This document shows positions 24,066 to 36,396 of a stretch of DNA of 64,000 bases, piece by piece. Location of the stretch: NCBI GenBank assembly GCA_021018995.1, contig CM037586.1:22434394-22498393 (forward strand), in the 5' to 3' direction. The stretch's first letter is position 1. The number at the start of each line of letters is the position of its first letter. The stretch is from Chloranthus sessilifolius (Eukaryota; Streptophyta; Magnoliopsida; Chloranthales; Chloranthaceae). The position numbers and the translations under genes are program-made. The notes under the pieces are model-generated. The model was not told where the DNA came from, searched no databases, and worked only from the letters and a program-made list of their open reading frames with translations.

Positions 24066-24404
24066 AGGCAAAGCAATTTTTATTTTATTTTTTTGAAAAT
24101 GGGTCATGGGATCCTTAGATTGTTAATTCTCTTTCTTTTCTTATTTTTGTTTGAATAAAATGATTGGGTATGTAGAGTTTAAAATGTTTGACGGATTTGA
24201 AAGGCTGGATCATAGATTGATATGCAACATTTTGTTTGAATAAAAGAATTGGGCATCTATTTTTTTTATTAATGGCATTGAATGATTTGTATTTGAGTTG
24301 AATGGATGTGTTGAAATATAAGATCAATAGCTTTTTTTCTTTATATAATTTTTTTTTAAATATTAAAAAAATTGCATTAAAAAAAATATTTAAAAAATTG
24401 CATT

Positions 24405-24444
<40 letters not shown>
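24066..24444. other. AT-rich DNA with a TA microsatellite
   Basis: No genes are seen. A TA dinucleotide run fills about 24408-24440. A minus-strand open frame spans this and the next repeat, but its composition is that of simple AT sequence and I do not accept it as coding. Confidence 0.5.
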
Positions 24445-24445
<1 letters not shown>

Positions 24446-24665
24446 TTGTATAAAAAAACCACTGTCAAAAGCAGTGATTTTTCTATGACTATTAAGAGCA
24501 GTCGTTGTTGAAGTTCATAAACCACTGTCTTGTATAGTGGTACAAAAAAATCACTCCTTTTTTTACAACTATTTAAGGCAGTGATTTTTTTAGCTTTTTC
24601 ACGTAGTGTACATATCAAAAAATCACTGTTTAAGGCAGTGATTTTTTTGGCTTTTTCACGTAGTG
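24445..24665. mobile_element. CACTA-type transposon end remnant with duplicated terminus
   Basis: Several inverted copies of 'cagtgatttttt' / 'aaaccactgtc' motifs lead into GCTTTTTCACGTAGTG, which on the other strand reads CACTACGTGAAAAAGC, a typical CACTA (En/Spm) terminus. The terminus occurs twice (ends 24608 and 24665) within a ~57-base tandem duplication. No transposase and no opposite end were found. Confidence 0.6.
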
Positions 24666-24949
24666 TACATATCGATTGGTAAAAAAATCGATACATATCG
24701 GTATCAGCGAATTCTTGACACTGTGCTTACGACCGTAGTGACAAAATTCACTGACTTATATATATATATGAATTATTTGCAAATTTTTGAATAAAATCCA
24801 AAATTTTTAATAATTCGCGAACTTCTCAAATTATATGCGAATTTTACGACTTTTATTTTTTTCCCGAATTTGATCAAAAACTTTTATTTTTTCACTTTTA
24901 TAATTTTAACTAGATATAATATTGTGTGCCACATGGTTTCCAGTTATTT

Positions 24950-25925
24950 TTTCGGATGAAAGATTGAAACAAATATCAAACTGTCCTATTTACAGTGACC
25001 GAATTTTTAACGGCACCACAGTCGAAACCCATTAATTGCTTTAAATCATCTGATAGAGACCATTTTTTATCTCAATCTTTTACATAATCAATATTGAGAT
25101 CATGAGAGTACTGACAATTAATTATTTACCTCATGTGATATATGTCACAAAAAGTTTGAAAATCGTGATTGAATATGATGTGTGTCACATAATTTTCAGT
25201 TACTTTTGTAGAATGTGTGTTAGGTGAGATAGAAAAATTGAGCCTCTGATAGTACACTATTAATGGAAGGATTCATTATGTAAAAGATTAAAACGATAAT
25301 AGAAAAGGTCTATTTGCACCCATCGAATTTTGAAGGCACTATAACTGAAAACCATTGACTGTTGTGAATCAGACGATAGAGATCATTTGTTGCCCAGTCT
25401 TTCCCATAATGTATGAGATTATGTGTATACCGACAATCAACTTTTTATTTCAGGCATTGCACATTTTAAAACGTGATCAAAAATCATATTTGGGTATTGA
25501 TATTTGCCACATGATTTTTAGTTATTTCTTTGGAATGTGTCTCATGCATATTAAAAATTAACCGTCTACTGGTACACCATTTACCTCAGGATCGTTATGT
25601 GCAAGATTGAATTGGAAATCAATTTTGAAGGGCGCCATAGCTGAATATCATTGATTATTTTGAATCAGCCAATAATGATATTTTTCGTCCCAATCGTACC
25701 CATACTAGATCTTGAGATCAGGAGTATACTGACAGTCAATTTTATTGCACGTGGTACAAATATCACATCCCAAAAAGTGATCAAAAATCACGTTTAAGTA
25801 TGACGTGTGTTACAAGGTTTTCGATTACTTTTTTTGAGATGTATGCCACATGGAACCATAAATTGATCGTCTGATGGTTCACCATTGATCTCAAGTTCCA
25901 TTATATGAAAGATTGAAAAGAAATC
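24950..25925. repeat. Three decayed tandem copies of a foldback repeat
   Basis: Units of about 310 bases begin near 25000, 25320 and 25620. Each contains in order a 'gaatcagacgatagagatcat'-like phrase, 'cccaatctttcacataatg', a 'gatcaaaaatcac' phrase and 'gtgtgccacatg'. The same phrases, in both orientations, make up repeats at 41.2-42.3, 43.2-43.6, 44.5-44.7, 47.6-48.5 and 57.95-58.15 kb. The family is non-coding and I cannot name it. Confidence 0.6.
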
Positions 25926-26261
25926 GATCTCCATCATCTGGTTCATATCATTTATTAATTTTTCGAATGTAGTGCACTTAGATATCTGGTTGGTATAATT
26001 AGAGTTATCCTTTAAAAGAAAGGCTTGGTATATAAAAGACTTAGGCCAAGTGCAAACTTCATCTTAGCCATCAAATTTGAAGGTCGCGATCTAAAGATGT
26101 TTAATACAAAAGATTAGTATAAAGAAAAAATCTTTATTATATGATTTTTATTGCGTTGAGTCATATGATGAAATAGATGCATGTGACATTTAAATAAGAT
26201 GGATTCGACATACGTGCACTAAACGTCGTGACCCTCATTTAAGCTGAAACTGATAATCAGA

Positions 26262-26762
26262 AAAGTAATTTAAGCCCCAAATGGTGATGAAAATGATTAT
26301 CGGTAAAGAGATATCATCAATTGAAAGGCTATGATTTGAACCATCGATCTACAAACTCTAATTTCAATGATCATACTTATGTTTTATGAGCATAGTAACA
26401 AATTTCTTCGAAATTTACCGAAACAAGGTCGGGCGTAACTTTCAACGAAATTTCGATGATTTCTCCGAAATCGCTGAAATTTCATTAATTTCGACAAAAT
26501 TTCACCGAAATTAATAATTTTTTTCTAATTTTTTAAATAATAAATAAATTTTTTATGAAGTTTAAATATAATTTATATTTAATATTTTTTATACTCCCTG
26601 AAATTTATCTGTTATGTTTATGAGTGATATTAAAGTAATTTAAGCACCAAATAGTGATGAAAATGATTATCGTTAAAGTGATTGATATCATCAATTGAAA
26701 GGCTATGATTTGAACCATCCATCAGCAAACTCTAATTTCAATGATCATACTTATGTTTTATG
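26262..26762. repeat. ~125-bp direct duplication flanking a GAAATTTC-rich segment
   Basis: The segment about 26262-26382 (containing 'aaaatgattatcg', 'atatcatcaattgaaaggctatgatttg') is repeated at about 26637-26762. The 250 bases between them hold many copies of CGAAATTTC and its complement. This resembles an inserted foldback element whose arrival duplicated flanking sequence, or simply a segmental duplication. Confidence 0.65.
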
Positions 26763-27752
26763 AGTGATATTGGATGGACATCTGTGCGCTTTCAATGCAT
26801 AAAAATCGGTGTTTTAAGTCCAAAAATTTACCTTCCAAGTTTGTGCGAGGACACAGAATTCTTTAGTAAATGGTGAAAGAATAGTCCGCTATGTGCCCAC
26901 CACACGGCTGCGTGTTTCGTTCCGCCAATGCGGCATATATTATTTAGCTGACCATAGTTTGTTGTTTTCTTGACTCACCAATGTGGGACTAAATTTAGTT
27001 ACATAAGCTCCTCAAGTTTCTCTTCAATGCTCGAGCTTAGGCATTAGTGCTTCGCATACTACCATTTAGATGGACTTCATCACCATCTTCTGATGGAGAT
27101 CATGTGAAGAATAATTAAGTGTATGAGTTAGCAGTATATGATCAGAAACACACAAAAAGTATGCTTTGATCGGATGGTTTGAATTCTCCGATTAGACTAA
27201 GAATGCTCTTGGGCAAGAAATGCTCGAAATCATCTGATACTGCCCGTTCGTTTCATATATAGTGTTGCATTGATCAATATCATCCACTTGGTAGGTTACA
27301 CTGATGAATATAATTTTACAGATCAGACGATGTTAGCAGCATGAGCACGGTACTTTATGATAACTATGTTGCAAGCTCTTGATCGGACGGTTAGAATTGC
27401 TTCACTCTCATCAATGTGGTTCTTGATGTGACGTGTACATTGTAGGGCAACCTGACCCGGGTTGGGTTGTGCTTGAAGCATCCGACATGAACTTCGAGTC
27501 ATTGAAATATAGCAGACTCAAAGGTCCGGTTTCCGACCTAATATTTTATATATACTTTTTTGGAATTTTGAACCTGATTGACTTGACCCAATTTTTGGAG
27601 GTTAACGAACTGAGCCAAGGAAGAGTGTGGTCATTGAGTTTGGAGTGTATATCCAAAACCTCATATAAACACATTCTTATCCAACAGTGAGCAAAATTGA
27701 TTATCATTATTTTTTTAGTTTTTAAAATATCTTACCCCAAAGTCAATTATTA
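26763..27752. other. Anonymous non-coding DNA
   Basis: No supported gene, RNA or element ends are seen. Short frames here are not conserved-looking. The segment ends at the left terminus of the MULE. Confidence 0.4.
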
Positions 27753-27990
27753 GGGAAATTTACCTGATTGACCCTGTCAGATACACCTTTAACATCAGAG
27801 GCCCTATATTTTCACCTTTATCCAAACCGACCAGTTCGAAGCCGAGTCGACCCTAAGGAGAATAAAAAGTCTATATTACCTCATTCTCTGACTTTCTTTA
27901 ACCTACGAATACATTCCCTTCTTTCTTATTTTAATCTGTTAAAGTTAGTAAGAAGTTAGAGCTGGTGAAGGTGACGACGTCTTCTGCCTC
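27753..27990 (+). repeat. MULE left terminal inverted repeat
   Basis: It opens with GGGAAATTTACCTGATTGAC, then motifs CAGATAC, CATCAGAGGCCCTATATTTT and GACCCTAAGGA. All recur inverted near 40195-40433. The first ~85 bases are also shared with the 57.7-kb element; the inner part is not. Confidence 0.85.
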
Positions 27991-28164
27991 AGATCTGCTA
28001 CCTAGAAGAAGAAAACAAAGGTTTGGGAGAAGAAGCTCCTGCATTTTGCCATTGGGAGTTGAAGATCTTGCAGTTTGTCATTCCAACGCAAGGTATGTTC
28101 AGATCCAGTGTAAACCCCATAGAAAGTTATTTTGAAAAATTAATTTTATTGGGCAAATATATGG

Positions 28165-28372
28165 AAAGAGTCGATAAAGACTTTACAAACAATCGTTATC
28201 GACTGTTTAAACGGTCGATATCGATTGTAAAGAGAATCGATATCGATTGTATAAAAAGTCGATAACGATTGAGTATCCAATCGATAATGACTGCATAAAC
28301 AATTGTTATCGACTGTTTATATAATCGATATCGATTCTCTTTACAATCGATATCGATTGTGTATCAATTGTT
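28165..28372. repeat. TCGATATCGA palindrome array in MULE 5' region
   Basis: Units such as GTCGATATCGATTGT and AATCGTTATCGACTGT recur about every 22 bases between the left TIR and the transposase start. Related arrays flank the transposase and the protease genes. Confidence 0.85.
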
Positions 28373-28441
28373 TTGCTACCAATTTGTCATTCCTTTTTAT
28401 TATCCATCTTATGACCCCTTCCTTCTCCTTCTTAAACTGGC

Positions 28442-31165
28442 GATGTCTGGTGTGGAAAATTCTCTTCTCTGTAACTTTGATGGTCATATTATAAACGATG
28501 ATGATTTGTATGAAGGTGACCGCCGGAGGGTTATTATAATTTCGACGGGTATGTCTTATGAACGATTTATAAGGAGAATTTCTGCTATCAGTTTTGCGAG
28601 AACAGATGAAACAATTTTCATAAAAGTCTATATGAAGATAGTGAATACCTATGTGTTTGCCGACGTTTTGGATTCGGATGATTTGGCTACCCTATTTTTG
28701 TTTTATAAATTCGGGTCGGACATTATAAAAGTATTCATCATTAAAGAAACATCCTCCTTCCGATTCGAAGCTGAAAAAGTACCTTTAGGTGGGACTGATT
28801 TTGTGAGTAACCATTCCTTCCAGCCATGTAAGTTTGAGGAGGAAGGACCTACATATGATACCGTTCAGTTAGGCGATGATGGCGATTTTGCGGCAAATAT
28901 ATCGACCATAAAGACAACTATTGATTTAAATCATGCCCCAGTTGAATCATATGATGACCTACTACAAAATATGCATGGGTCGCAACATTGTAGTCAAGAG
29001 TTAGACTACACGTCTCTAAGAGTGGGGGATGAAGACGATTTTCGTCATATCTTCTCCGGTGGATTCATAACTTGACCGACTCACGAATTATGTTCTACTA
29101 TGCCATCGATGGGGATTAACAAAAGAGCTCAACCCTATTTTCATACACATGAGCACCCTTTCGGTGAAGTGCTTAGTCAACCATGTCAAAACTCGTTTGG
29201 TGAAGGGCCTAGTCAACCATGTAATGATCCGTTCCGTGAAGAGCCTAGTCAACCACATCCAAACCCTGCTAGTGAAGATAACGTCGAAGATTATGATGAC
29301 GAATCGGATGGGTTTATAAAAGAGGATCCGAAAATTTTTGTGAGAGGTATTGATGATCCCTTAGTAGATGGAGCTTACAAAGTGTCAGAGACATCGGCGA
29401 GCATTCCGATCAAGAGATAGAAACTGAATATCGAAATTGGACGTTTGAAGTTGGAAACATCTTCAGAGACAAACAAATATTTCAAAGAGCATTGAAAGAG
29501 CACGTGGTGGAGAAAAACTTTAAATTCGGCCTTTGAAAATCGCTGGTTATCGAGTGACAGCTGCTTGCTACGAACCTGATTGTTCATGACAAATACATGC
29601 GTCTAAATTAATTGGGCTCGACACTTTTAAAATCAAGATGTTCAATAGTATTCACACATGTGAGGTCGCTAAGATTGGACCGCACAGTTATCGTAATGCA
29701 ACAATCTCCTTCGTAACCAACTATGTACGAGAGAAACTTATAAAAGAATTCGACTACACCCCGGCGTCGATAATCTTTGATATTACAAAAGCTTATAATA
29801 TGTAAATCTCATATGCTAAGGCTTGAAGGGAGAAAGAACTTGCCCTTAATGATATTAGAGGCAATTGGGAAGGATAATTTATGGATCTACCGGCCTACGT
29901 GAGGGAGATGGAGATGGTAGATTCTAATGTACAAACATTCATTCGACTAACGCTTGACGATAAGTTTTAAAGATTTTTTTAGAGTTTCGGCCCATGCATT
30001 GGAAGCTACCGTAATACACTTCGTCGCACACTGCTTGTAGATGGCACACACCTACGGGAACATTTCGAAGGGATCTTACTTATCGCCTCGACGCAAGATG
30101 GTAATGGTCATATATTACCATTAACATTTGCCGTGATCGAGTTAGAAGAAAACAATACGTGGATGTGGTTTCTTGAACAGGTAGGTGTATTCGTAATCAG
30201 TGAGTCTACCGAATATTTCATTTTTATCACGGATAGGTCGAAGGATTTAATTAAGGCGGTGAAATATATCTTTCCTAACGCGCACCACAACTACTGCATG
30301 TGACATATGACACAAAATTTGTAACATAAGTATCCCAGGAATAATGTGAAGGGTCTATGGTGGAGCGCCGCGCGTGAATATTCAATGAGAGATTTGATTA
30401 TTTTATTAACTAAATGAAGAAAGATCCTGCTGATCCTCGGGTCGTAGAGTATATTTTGAAAATAGACCCAAAGCATTGGGCACGCGCATATATGAAAGAA
30501 AGGCAGTACGATTCTTTGACTACGAATAATACTGAAAGCTTGAACAACGTACTAAAGATAGCTCGAGAGACCAATTATCGACCTAATTAAAACTACTAGA
30601 GAGAAAGTCGTCGATCATTTTCAAAAGCGTCGACAGATATCTGAGAAATTGACCACCCTCCTTTGCCCGAAAGCAGACGAGCATATGAAGAAGGTGCTAT
30701 AATGGGTTAGTAGAAAGAGAGTTCAACCAAACATGCACGATCAATTTTAAGTCAATTCCGGAAATTTCACTCATCACGTCGACTTGGAACACAAGACGTG
30801 TACTTACCGCCGTTGGCACATTCATAGCTTGCCTTGCTCTCATGTCGTAGCGGCCATCAATCGGAGAAGTTACGATTACCATAATTTTTGTGAGAAGTGA
30901 TTTTTTACTGCTTGCTTTAAATAAGCGTACGATGAATAATGGCTTCCCACCCTCGATAAAAGCGAATAAGAATTTCAAGCTAAGCAACTGCTTGAAAATA
31001 TGAAAGTGAGACTATCCTATAATTGTTGAAACCAAGCCGGCTGTCCGAGAAAGAGAATGATACGATCTAAGGGTGAGGTTAGGGCCCTACAGTGTGACAG
31101 GTGCAGTGAGTATGGTCACAATCGCAGGAGGTATACGGCAGTGGGGCCGATGGGTTGATACAGTA
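28442..31165 (+). pseudogene. MURA-type Mutator transposase, decayed
   Basis: The enzyme would mobilise the MULE by a DDE mechanism. The start ATG at 28442 opens a 210-residue N-terminal region with a PB1-like fold signature (CNFDGHIINDDDLYEGDRRR), then an in-frame stop at 29073 and a Pro/Ser/Gln tandem repeat (GEGPSQPC units, 29150-29270). After a frameshift near 29380 come NWTFEVGNIFRDKQIFQRAL; the core with LLVDGTHLREHFEGILLIAS (first Asp, about 30030) and FIFITDRSKDLIKAV (second Asp, about 30225); PNAHHNYC (30280); and NTESLNNVLKIARE (Glu, about 30530). It ends with a SWIM-type zinc finger, CTYRRWHIHSLPCSHVVAAI (about 30800), and a zinc knuckle (CDRCSEYGHNRRR, about 31110). At least ten stops or shifts make it inactive. 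Confidence 0.9.
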
Positions 31166-31317
31166 CAAGAAGTCGACTACCTTCAACGACAACACCCCAC
31201 AGTCCATTAGCTATAAATTTGGATGTAATATATACGATGAATTTCTATTAAAAATATAAGGAAGTACATTTTAGTAAAACTTTTAAGCATTTTTTCAGCA
31301 TTTTCTCATAACAGACA

Positions 31318-31580
31318 GTCTATATCGACTGTTAATACGGTCGATATCGACTGCCTATGCAGTTGATATCGATTGTATAAGCAGTCGACATCGACTGCAT
31401 ATAAAATCGTTAACGACTTCTTATAAAATTGACATCGATTGTATACACAGTCGATATCGATTTCTTAAGCAGTCGATAACGATTGCATATACAATCGATA
31501 TCGACTGCTTGTACAGTCGATATCGATTGTAAAAGCACTCGTTATTTAATTTACTCTCTCTATATAGTCGATATGACTGT
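31318..31580. repeat. TCGATATCGA palindrome array 3' of the transposase
   Basis: Roughly a dozen units, spaced about 22 bases, of the type CAGTCGATATCGACTG. They include the symmetric variant TCGTTAACGA. The array lies between the convergent transposase and protease pseudogenes. Confidence 0.85.
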
Positions 31581-31780
31581 CAATATGGTCTGCGACATGT
31601 CTAAAACCAGCCTATTATTTCATTTTCAAATATTCACCAGATATATTATTACATACTTGAGATTACAAGTTTCCAAAATAAGTCGAATGTTGCAAAAATT
31701 CAAATTTTCAGTTACAAATTTTCATGAATGTTCTGCTTATAACTAAATATAATTTTAACTTATGAAAAAAACTAGGGTGG

Positions 31781-33770
31781 TGCATCAATAGTAGGTTCTA
31801 CATCGGTATCTTTCTCGGCTTCTCTATCTGCAGTGAATTTAGCAAGGGCTTAGCCACTTTTTGCCCTAATCTGACTTATATTGCCTTGACTGAAGTCGAA
31901 TTTCTTTTCCGTCATGAAGTACTTTATGTACTTCAACACAAACACCCCACAGTCTCACCCATTGCTCTGTCGGGATACTGATTTGATCTTGCAATCAAAA
32001 CTTGACCACGGATAAGTCTCAGCATTTAATACAATGGAGTCTCCGTATATAAGTAAAAGCGCGGGAAGGTATTTGGTCTATTTTGAAAATTGCAATGTCA
32101 GATAAGATAAGCAGCTAAGATAAGCAAACAGTAAAAAAATTTACTACTACTTTCAGAATTTTTTCACATTTCGACTGTTAATACAGTCGATATTAACTTT
32201 ATAAACAGTTGTTAACAACTGTATAAGCAGTCAACCTCGACTGTATAAGTAGTCGTTAACAACTGCTTAAGCAATCGATTGTGACTATATAGGCAATTGT
32301 TAACGACTGCTTATGCAATTATAATCATAATCAGATAAAATAAGCAAAAATTAAAAATTTATAATGCGTAAGTATGGACAATTCTTATCAGGACGTTCAT
32401 TTGGACGTGATACTTCTTTTTAGATGGCCTATCCAAAATAGGGTCAACGATCATTAGCGATCGTTCTAAAACCTTAACGATCGCAAGCGCCCAACGTAAT
32501 AGATCGTGACTATGGACTGGGATAAATATCTAAAATGAATATTATATTAGAGGATACAACGATGAAATTTATAAAAAAAGTTTGTAGAGATCGTAATGTA
32601 TCGTGTTACATTAGTGAGCCCACAGATCCCTCAACCTATTGAAGAAGTTTTGGAGCACCTTCTTACCTGGGTTGGCTTCTTCCTTAAGGGCAGCCCACCG
32701 TTTGATTTGCGTGGCCAACGGTTGGTCGTTGAGTTTTTCATATTCAATAAAGAATTTGAAATCATTATAATCTATGGCCATATAAGACAAATCGATGGGG
32801 CTCATAAGGAAGCATTTATCCATTACCTCAAGCTGAACAGTGTCATCAATAACTTTCAAAAGTCTTAGGTAGCCTCCTAATATCTTAAAGAAAAAAAATT
32901 CAGTAATCGACTATACAGAAAATCGTTATCGATTCTATACACAGTCGGTATCAACTGTTAAGACGATCGTTAACGATTGTTAATACAGTCGGTATCGACT
33001 GTTAAGACGATCGATAACGATTATTAATACAGTCGTTATAGATTGTTAAGGCAATTGGTGTCGATTGTTTAAACAATTGTTATCGACTATCTAGGCAATC
33101 ATTCTCGTTTGTTTAAGCAGTCGTTATTGTGAGAAAACATGAAAAGAAATTAACATAACTGAAGAGAATTAAGAATTAAATATGAGAGTTTGGTTACTTA
33201 CAATATTGTTTAAGTGTCCCTGGCCTTCCAAACATTTGAAAATATGCGTCCAGAGTGTATAATCACCCACGGTGCTTACGTAAGTGCTGCATAAAACATA
33301 ACGGTCAAAGTTTAAATTCAAAATGAAATTAACTACTAACTATCATCGAAAAAACGGATAAATTACAAAAATAAGTAACTTACTCGGCATCCTTTTCGGG
33401 AGCTGTCCATATGACATTCATGAACCTCTGCTCATCTGTCAGCACATCTGTAGAAGAGGACATCATCTCGGTTACAAGTTTTTTTATCGGCTACTTTCTT
33501 CCCGTCCTAGGCTTCGAGGCAACTTGTTTTAATTTAGTCCTAGGCCTCAAGTGAGAGTCGAATTATTGCTCGGGTTGCTCATCACTAGCCGAACCACCCT
33601 TATCATCATGATCCTGAGATTGGTTGTCAGCTGTTGCCACCTCCTCTTGCGTGGGAGGAGGTGGTTCCATATCCGCTAATCCCTAGTCTGCTGGACCAAC
33701 AGGTTCTGGTCCTATATCGGCAGTAAGAGGTACATTCAATAACAACTTCGAAACATCACCATCCTGAACA
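31781..33770 (-). pseudogene. ULP1-like (C48) cysteine protease carried by the MULE
   Basis: ULP1-family proteases process SUMO; MULE-borne copies define the Kaonashi group. In minus-strand order there is a low-complexity acidic N-terminal part with basic patches (33770-33400), a middle domain (32859-32611) with VIDDTVQLEVMDKCFLMSP and KRWAALKEEANPGKKVLQNF, and a C-terminal exon (about 32070-31781) with AETYPWSSFDCKIKSVSRQ. It then reads SNG, an in-frame stop and DCGVFVLKYIKYF: the NG-x-DCG motif contains the catalytic Cys. Palindromic arrays occupy its apparent introns (32168-32335, 32908-33125). The stop before DCG and others make it a pseudogene. The His and Asp motifs were not located. 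It is convergent with the transposase. Confidence 0.75.
32168..33125. repeat. Two further palindrome arrays in the ULP1-like gene
   Basis: Arrays at 32168-32335 and 32908-33125 hold GTCGATATCGAC-like units, with variants GTCGTTAACGAC and TCGGTATCGAC, spaced about 22 bases. They fall between recognisable coding blocks, so were probably intronic. Confidence 0.8.
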
Positions 33771-33875
33771 TCGAAAGAAATAAAATTGATAAATAACCAG
33801 ATATGAGAGAATAGATATGACTTCTATAAATAATTTATATCAACTCTAAAACCAATCAATATCGACTCTACAAAC

Positions 33876-36325
33876 TGTAATAACCCGAAAAATCACGTCA
33901 AACGAGGACCTCGGGATCCGTGCCCGATTGGTCTTAGGTTTTGACCATGAGATAGTTCATTGATGAACTTAAGGTGAGATGAGCGGATGTGATGTGTGAA
34001 CCAGTGTAGAAGAGTGGAGAGATAGAGGAGTGTGTAGAGTAACATACACCGATGGGTGTGTATGTGCTCCACACCGAGAAAAGAGATGAGATAAAAAGGG
34101 TTGAAAACCCTAATTTTCATATTTTGGTGGTTGAGAGGAGTAAAGAAGAGAGAGAGAGAGGAAGAGAGAAGTAAAGGAGCTAGTGAGAAGTTATTGCAAG
34201 TTGTTGAAGGGATTCTTACGATCAAAGCGCCTTGGATTCGACGCGGGATCTGCTCAAACAAAAGCTGGACATCCTAACCTTCCAACCCTACATTTAAATC
34301 AATTTGAGGTTGATTTAAGGTGAGATTCTTGTGAATAACTGGTGTAGATTTATAGAATAAATTGGGGTTAAAATGGGTGGAAATTGTAGGAATATTGCTT
34401 AGAAAATAATCGAGAAAAGATTGGGGAAGAAACGACAAAGAAGGTTTGAATGGATTTCACTAATCGAAGTTGGGATTCGAGTGACCGAAATTCGCCAGGA
34501 AGTTGAAAAGTCAGATGACCACGAATGCGACTAATCGAATTGAATTTCGATTAGTCGATTTTGAATTTCGACTAGTCGAGTTGGGTGTCGACTAGTCGAT
34601 CGAGAGCCTCCAAAGGAGGAGTAAAATGGGTTGAGAAATCGACCAATGAAATTGGATTTCGACTAGTCGAGTAAGGATTTCGACTAGTCGAATTGGACTC
34701 GATTAGTCGATATTGTATGATCAATTACTCAAGTGAAAATTGGACAGTTAGAACAGGGGATTTCGACTAATCGATTTTGAGAATCGATTAATCGAAATTG
34801 GACCTCAACTAATCGATTTTGAGAATCGACTAGTCGAGTTGGATTTCGACTAGTCGAACCAGGAACTCGACTAGTCGACTGACTTAGTTCTTGTTGACTT
34901 TTGATTCTTACTTCAAGACTCTAGGGGGGTCTTGAGACTTATTCATTACATCTTTTGTGATGTTTTAGTGTGTTTAATGGTATCATAGGTGATCGATGGA
35001 AGTGGGCACAAGGAGCCGAGTGGGACCTTGATGCATTGAATCGATAGAGACCTAAGGTAGGGAACACCTTGAACATGTACTTTATTTTACAAGAGCATGT
35101 ATGTAGTGATATAGATTTCCATTCAAATATTGGTTACTGCTTAAAGAATTGTGAAAAGTGTGGGTGTGTGACATTCAAAAGAGTAAATTATTGAGCCATC
35201 CCCAGGGGATGATGAAGTAAAGAGATAAGAGCATCAAAGAGTGTGATGTAGTAAATGGATACATCCTGTGGATGTATCCAAAGATTGAATCATGTCCGAT
35301 AGGGCCTAACCGATATAAGATAGCACACTTACACGGTGAATAACTATATGTAAGGCAATCATATTTTGTTATTTGAGGTTTGATAGGTTACCCCACCGAC
35401 GTGGCGGGATATCCACGACCGACACGGCGGGATATCCGTGATCTGTTACGTAAACCGTAGGCCAGTGAGGCTTATCCCATAGTAAGCACACCCCGAGTGT
35501 TGATTGAGACAAGTGAAACCCGCCACCAATCCCGTGAAAGGGGCTTGGGTACTATATGGTATTCCCAGGGAATACATTAAAACTGTCTATATAGATGACG
35601 ATGAAGGGTATCTCATCGGGGCTCGATGCTATATTGCTCGGGGATTACTTAAGTTGAAAGTTTAAGTTTGCTTTAGGCCTTTTCAGCATTATTCATGAGT
35701 AAATGAAAACATAAGTAATCAACAGTAAAACGAAATGCTTTTTAACTGTTTCATCAACAATTGCATAGATACATCATGCATGGCATATCATAGAATATAT
35801 GTGAGTTATAATTTATATGTTCAGCAGTGTGGTTTCCCTATTGAGCTAGGATGTAGCTCACCCCATAGACTATATGTCGCAGGTCCACTATTAGCAACGA
35901 GGTTTTGAGACGCCGATCCCATGAGCCGGACCTTGCTAGTGACGAGTTGGAGCCACCTCCAGAGGACTTCTTCTAGAGGACTCCGTTGTGCCACTTTGAG
36001 GGATTTTTAACAGAGAGTTTTGTGCGGCTTGGTATGTCAAGCCTTTATTTTTGTTTGAAACCATGTATATAAGAAGTCTGGATTATTCTTTTGGGACGAA
36101 CCATCCGTGATGATTGCTATCATCGATGGTTCGGATCGGTTCTCCATTCATGCAGAGGCATGAGGGTAGAACTGTCTTTTGGAAAGTAATTAATATAGAT
36201 TTAAAATTTTGCAATTGCATTTATAGTACTTTTGGATGCTTGATATACCAATGCTCCGTGCTTAGCTAAAGGGCACCAGTCAAGATGATCGTCTTGATGG
36301 CACGGGTTTCGGTGTCAAATCCCAT
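33876..36325 (+). mobile_element. Gypsy LTR copy D (5' LTR with gag downstream)
   Basis: It starts TGTAATAACCCGAAAAATCACG and runs about 2.45 kb to the region ...GGCACGGGTTTCGGTGTCAAATCC. It is the reverse complement of copies A, B and C, base order matching throughout. The expected terminal ...GGGCTGTTACA is not readable, so its 3' edge is damaged. Because gag follows on the plus strand, this copy fixes the orientation of the family. Its palindrome array (34448-34888) is rich in the variant TCGACTAGTCGA. Confidence 0.85.
34448..34888. repeat. Palindrome array in LTR copy D, TCGACTAGTCGA-rich
   Basis: The units here are a mixture of TCGATTAATCGA and TCGACTAGTCGA. The second differs at two mirror-image positions and keeps perfect dyad symmetry. 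A GA-rich tract lies just upstream at 34147-34175. Confidence 0.85.
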
Positions 36326-36396
36326 TTTCTTTTAGCAATTACGACAAGGGTTCTTCGTCAACATAGGGGCTTCTGCTAACGAAACTTTAGTTTCAA

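Noticed and set aside
24115-24696. 193-residue minus-strand open frame
   Set aside because: It runs through TA microsatellite and CACTA-type terminal repeats; composition is Lys/Phe/Tyr/Ile-rich as expected from AT-rich simple DNA.
27744-27752. Clean 9-bp target duplication for the large MULE
   Set aside because: CAATTATTA and TAATTGTAG match at only five positions, so I do not claim it as a duplication.
28165-33125. Regularly spaced repeats resembling a CRISPR array
   Set aside because: The spacers are short, AT-rich and themselves similar, the units vary, and the context is a plant MULE. There are no cas genes.
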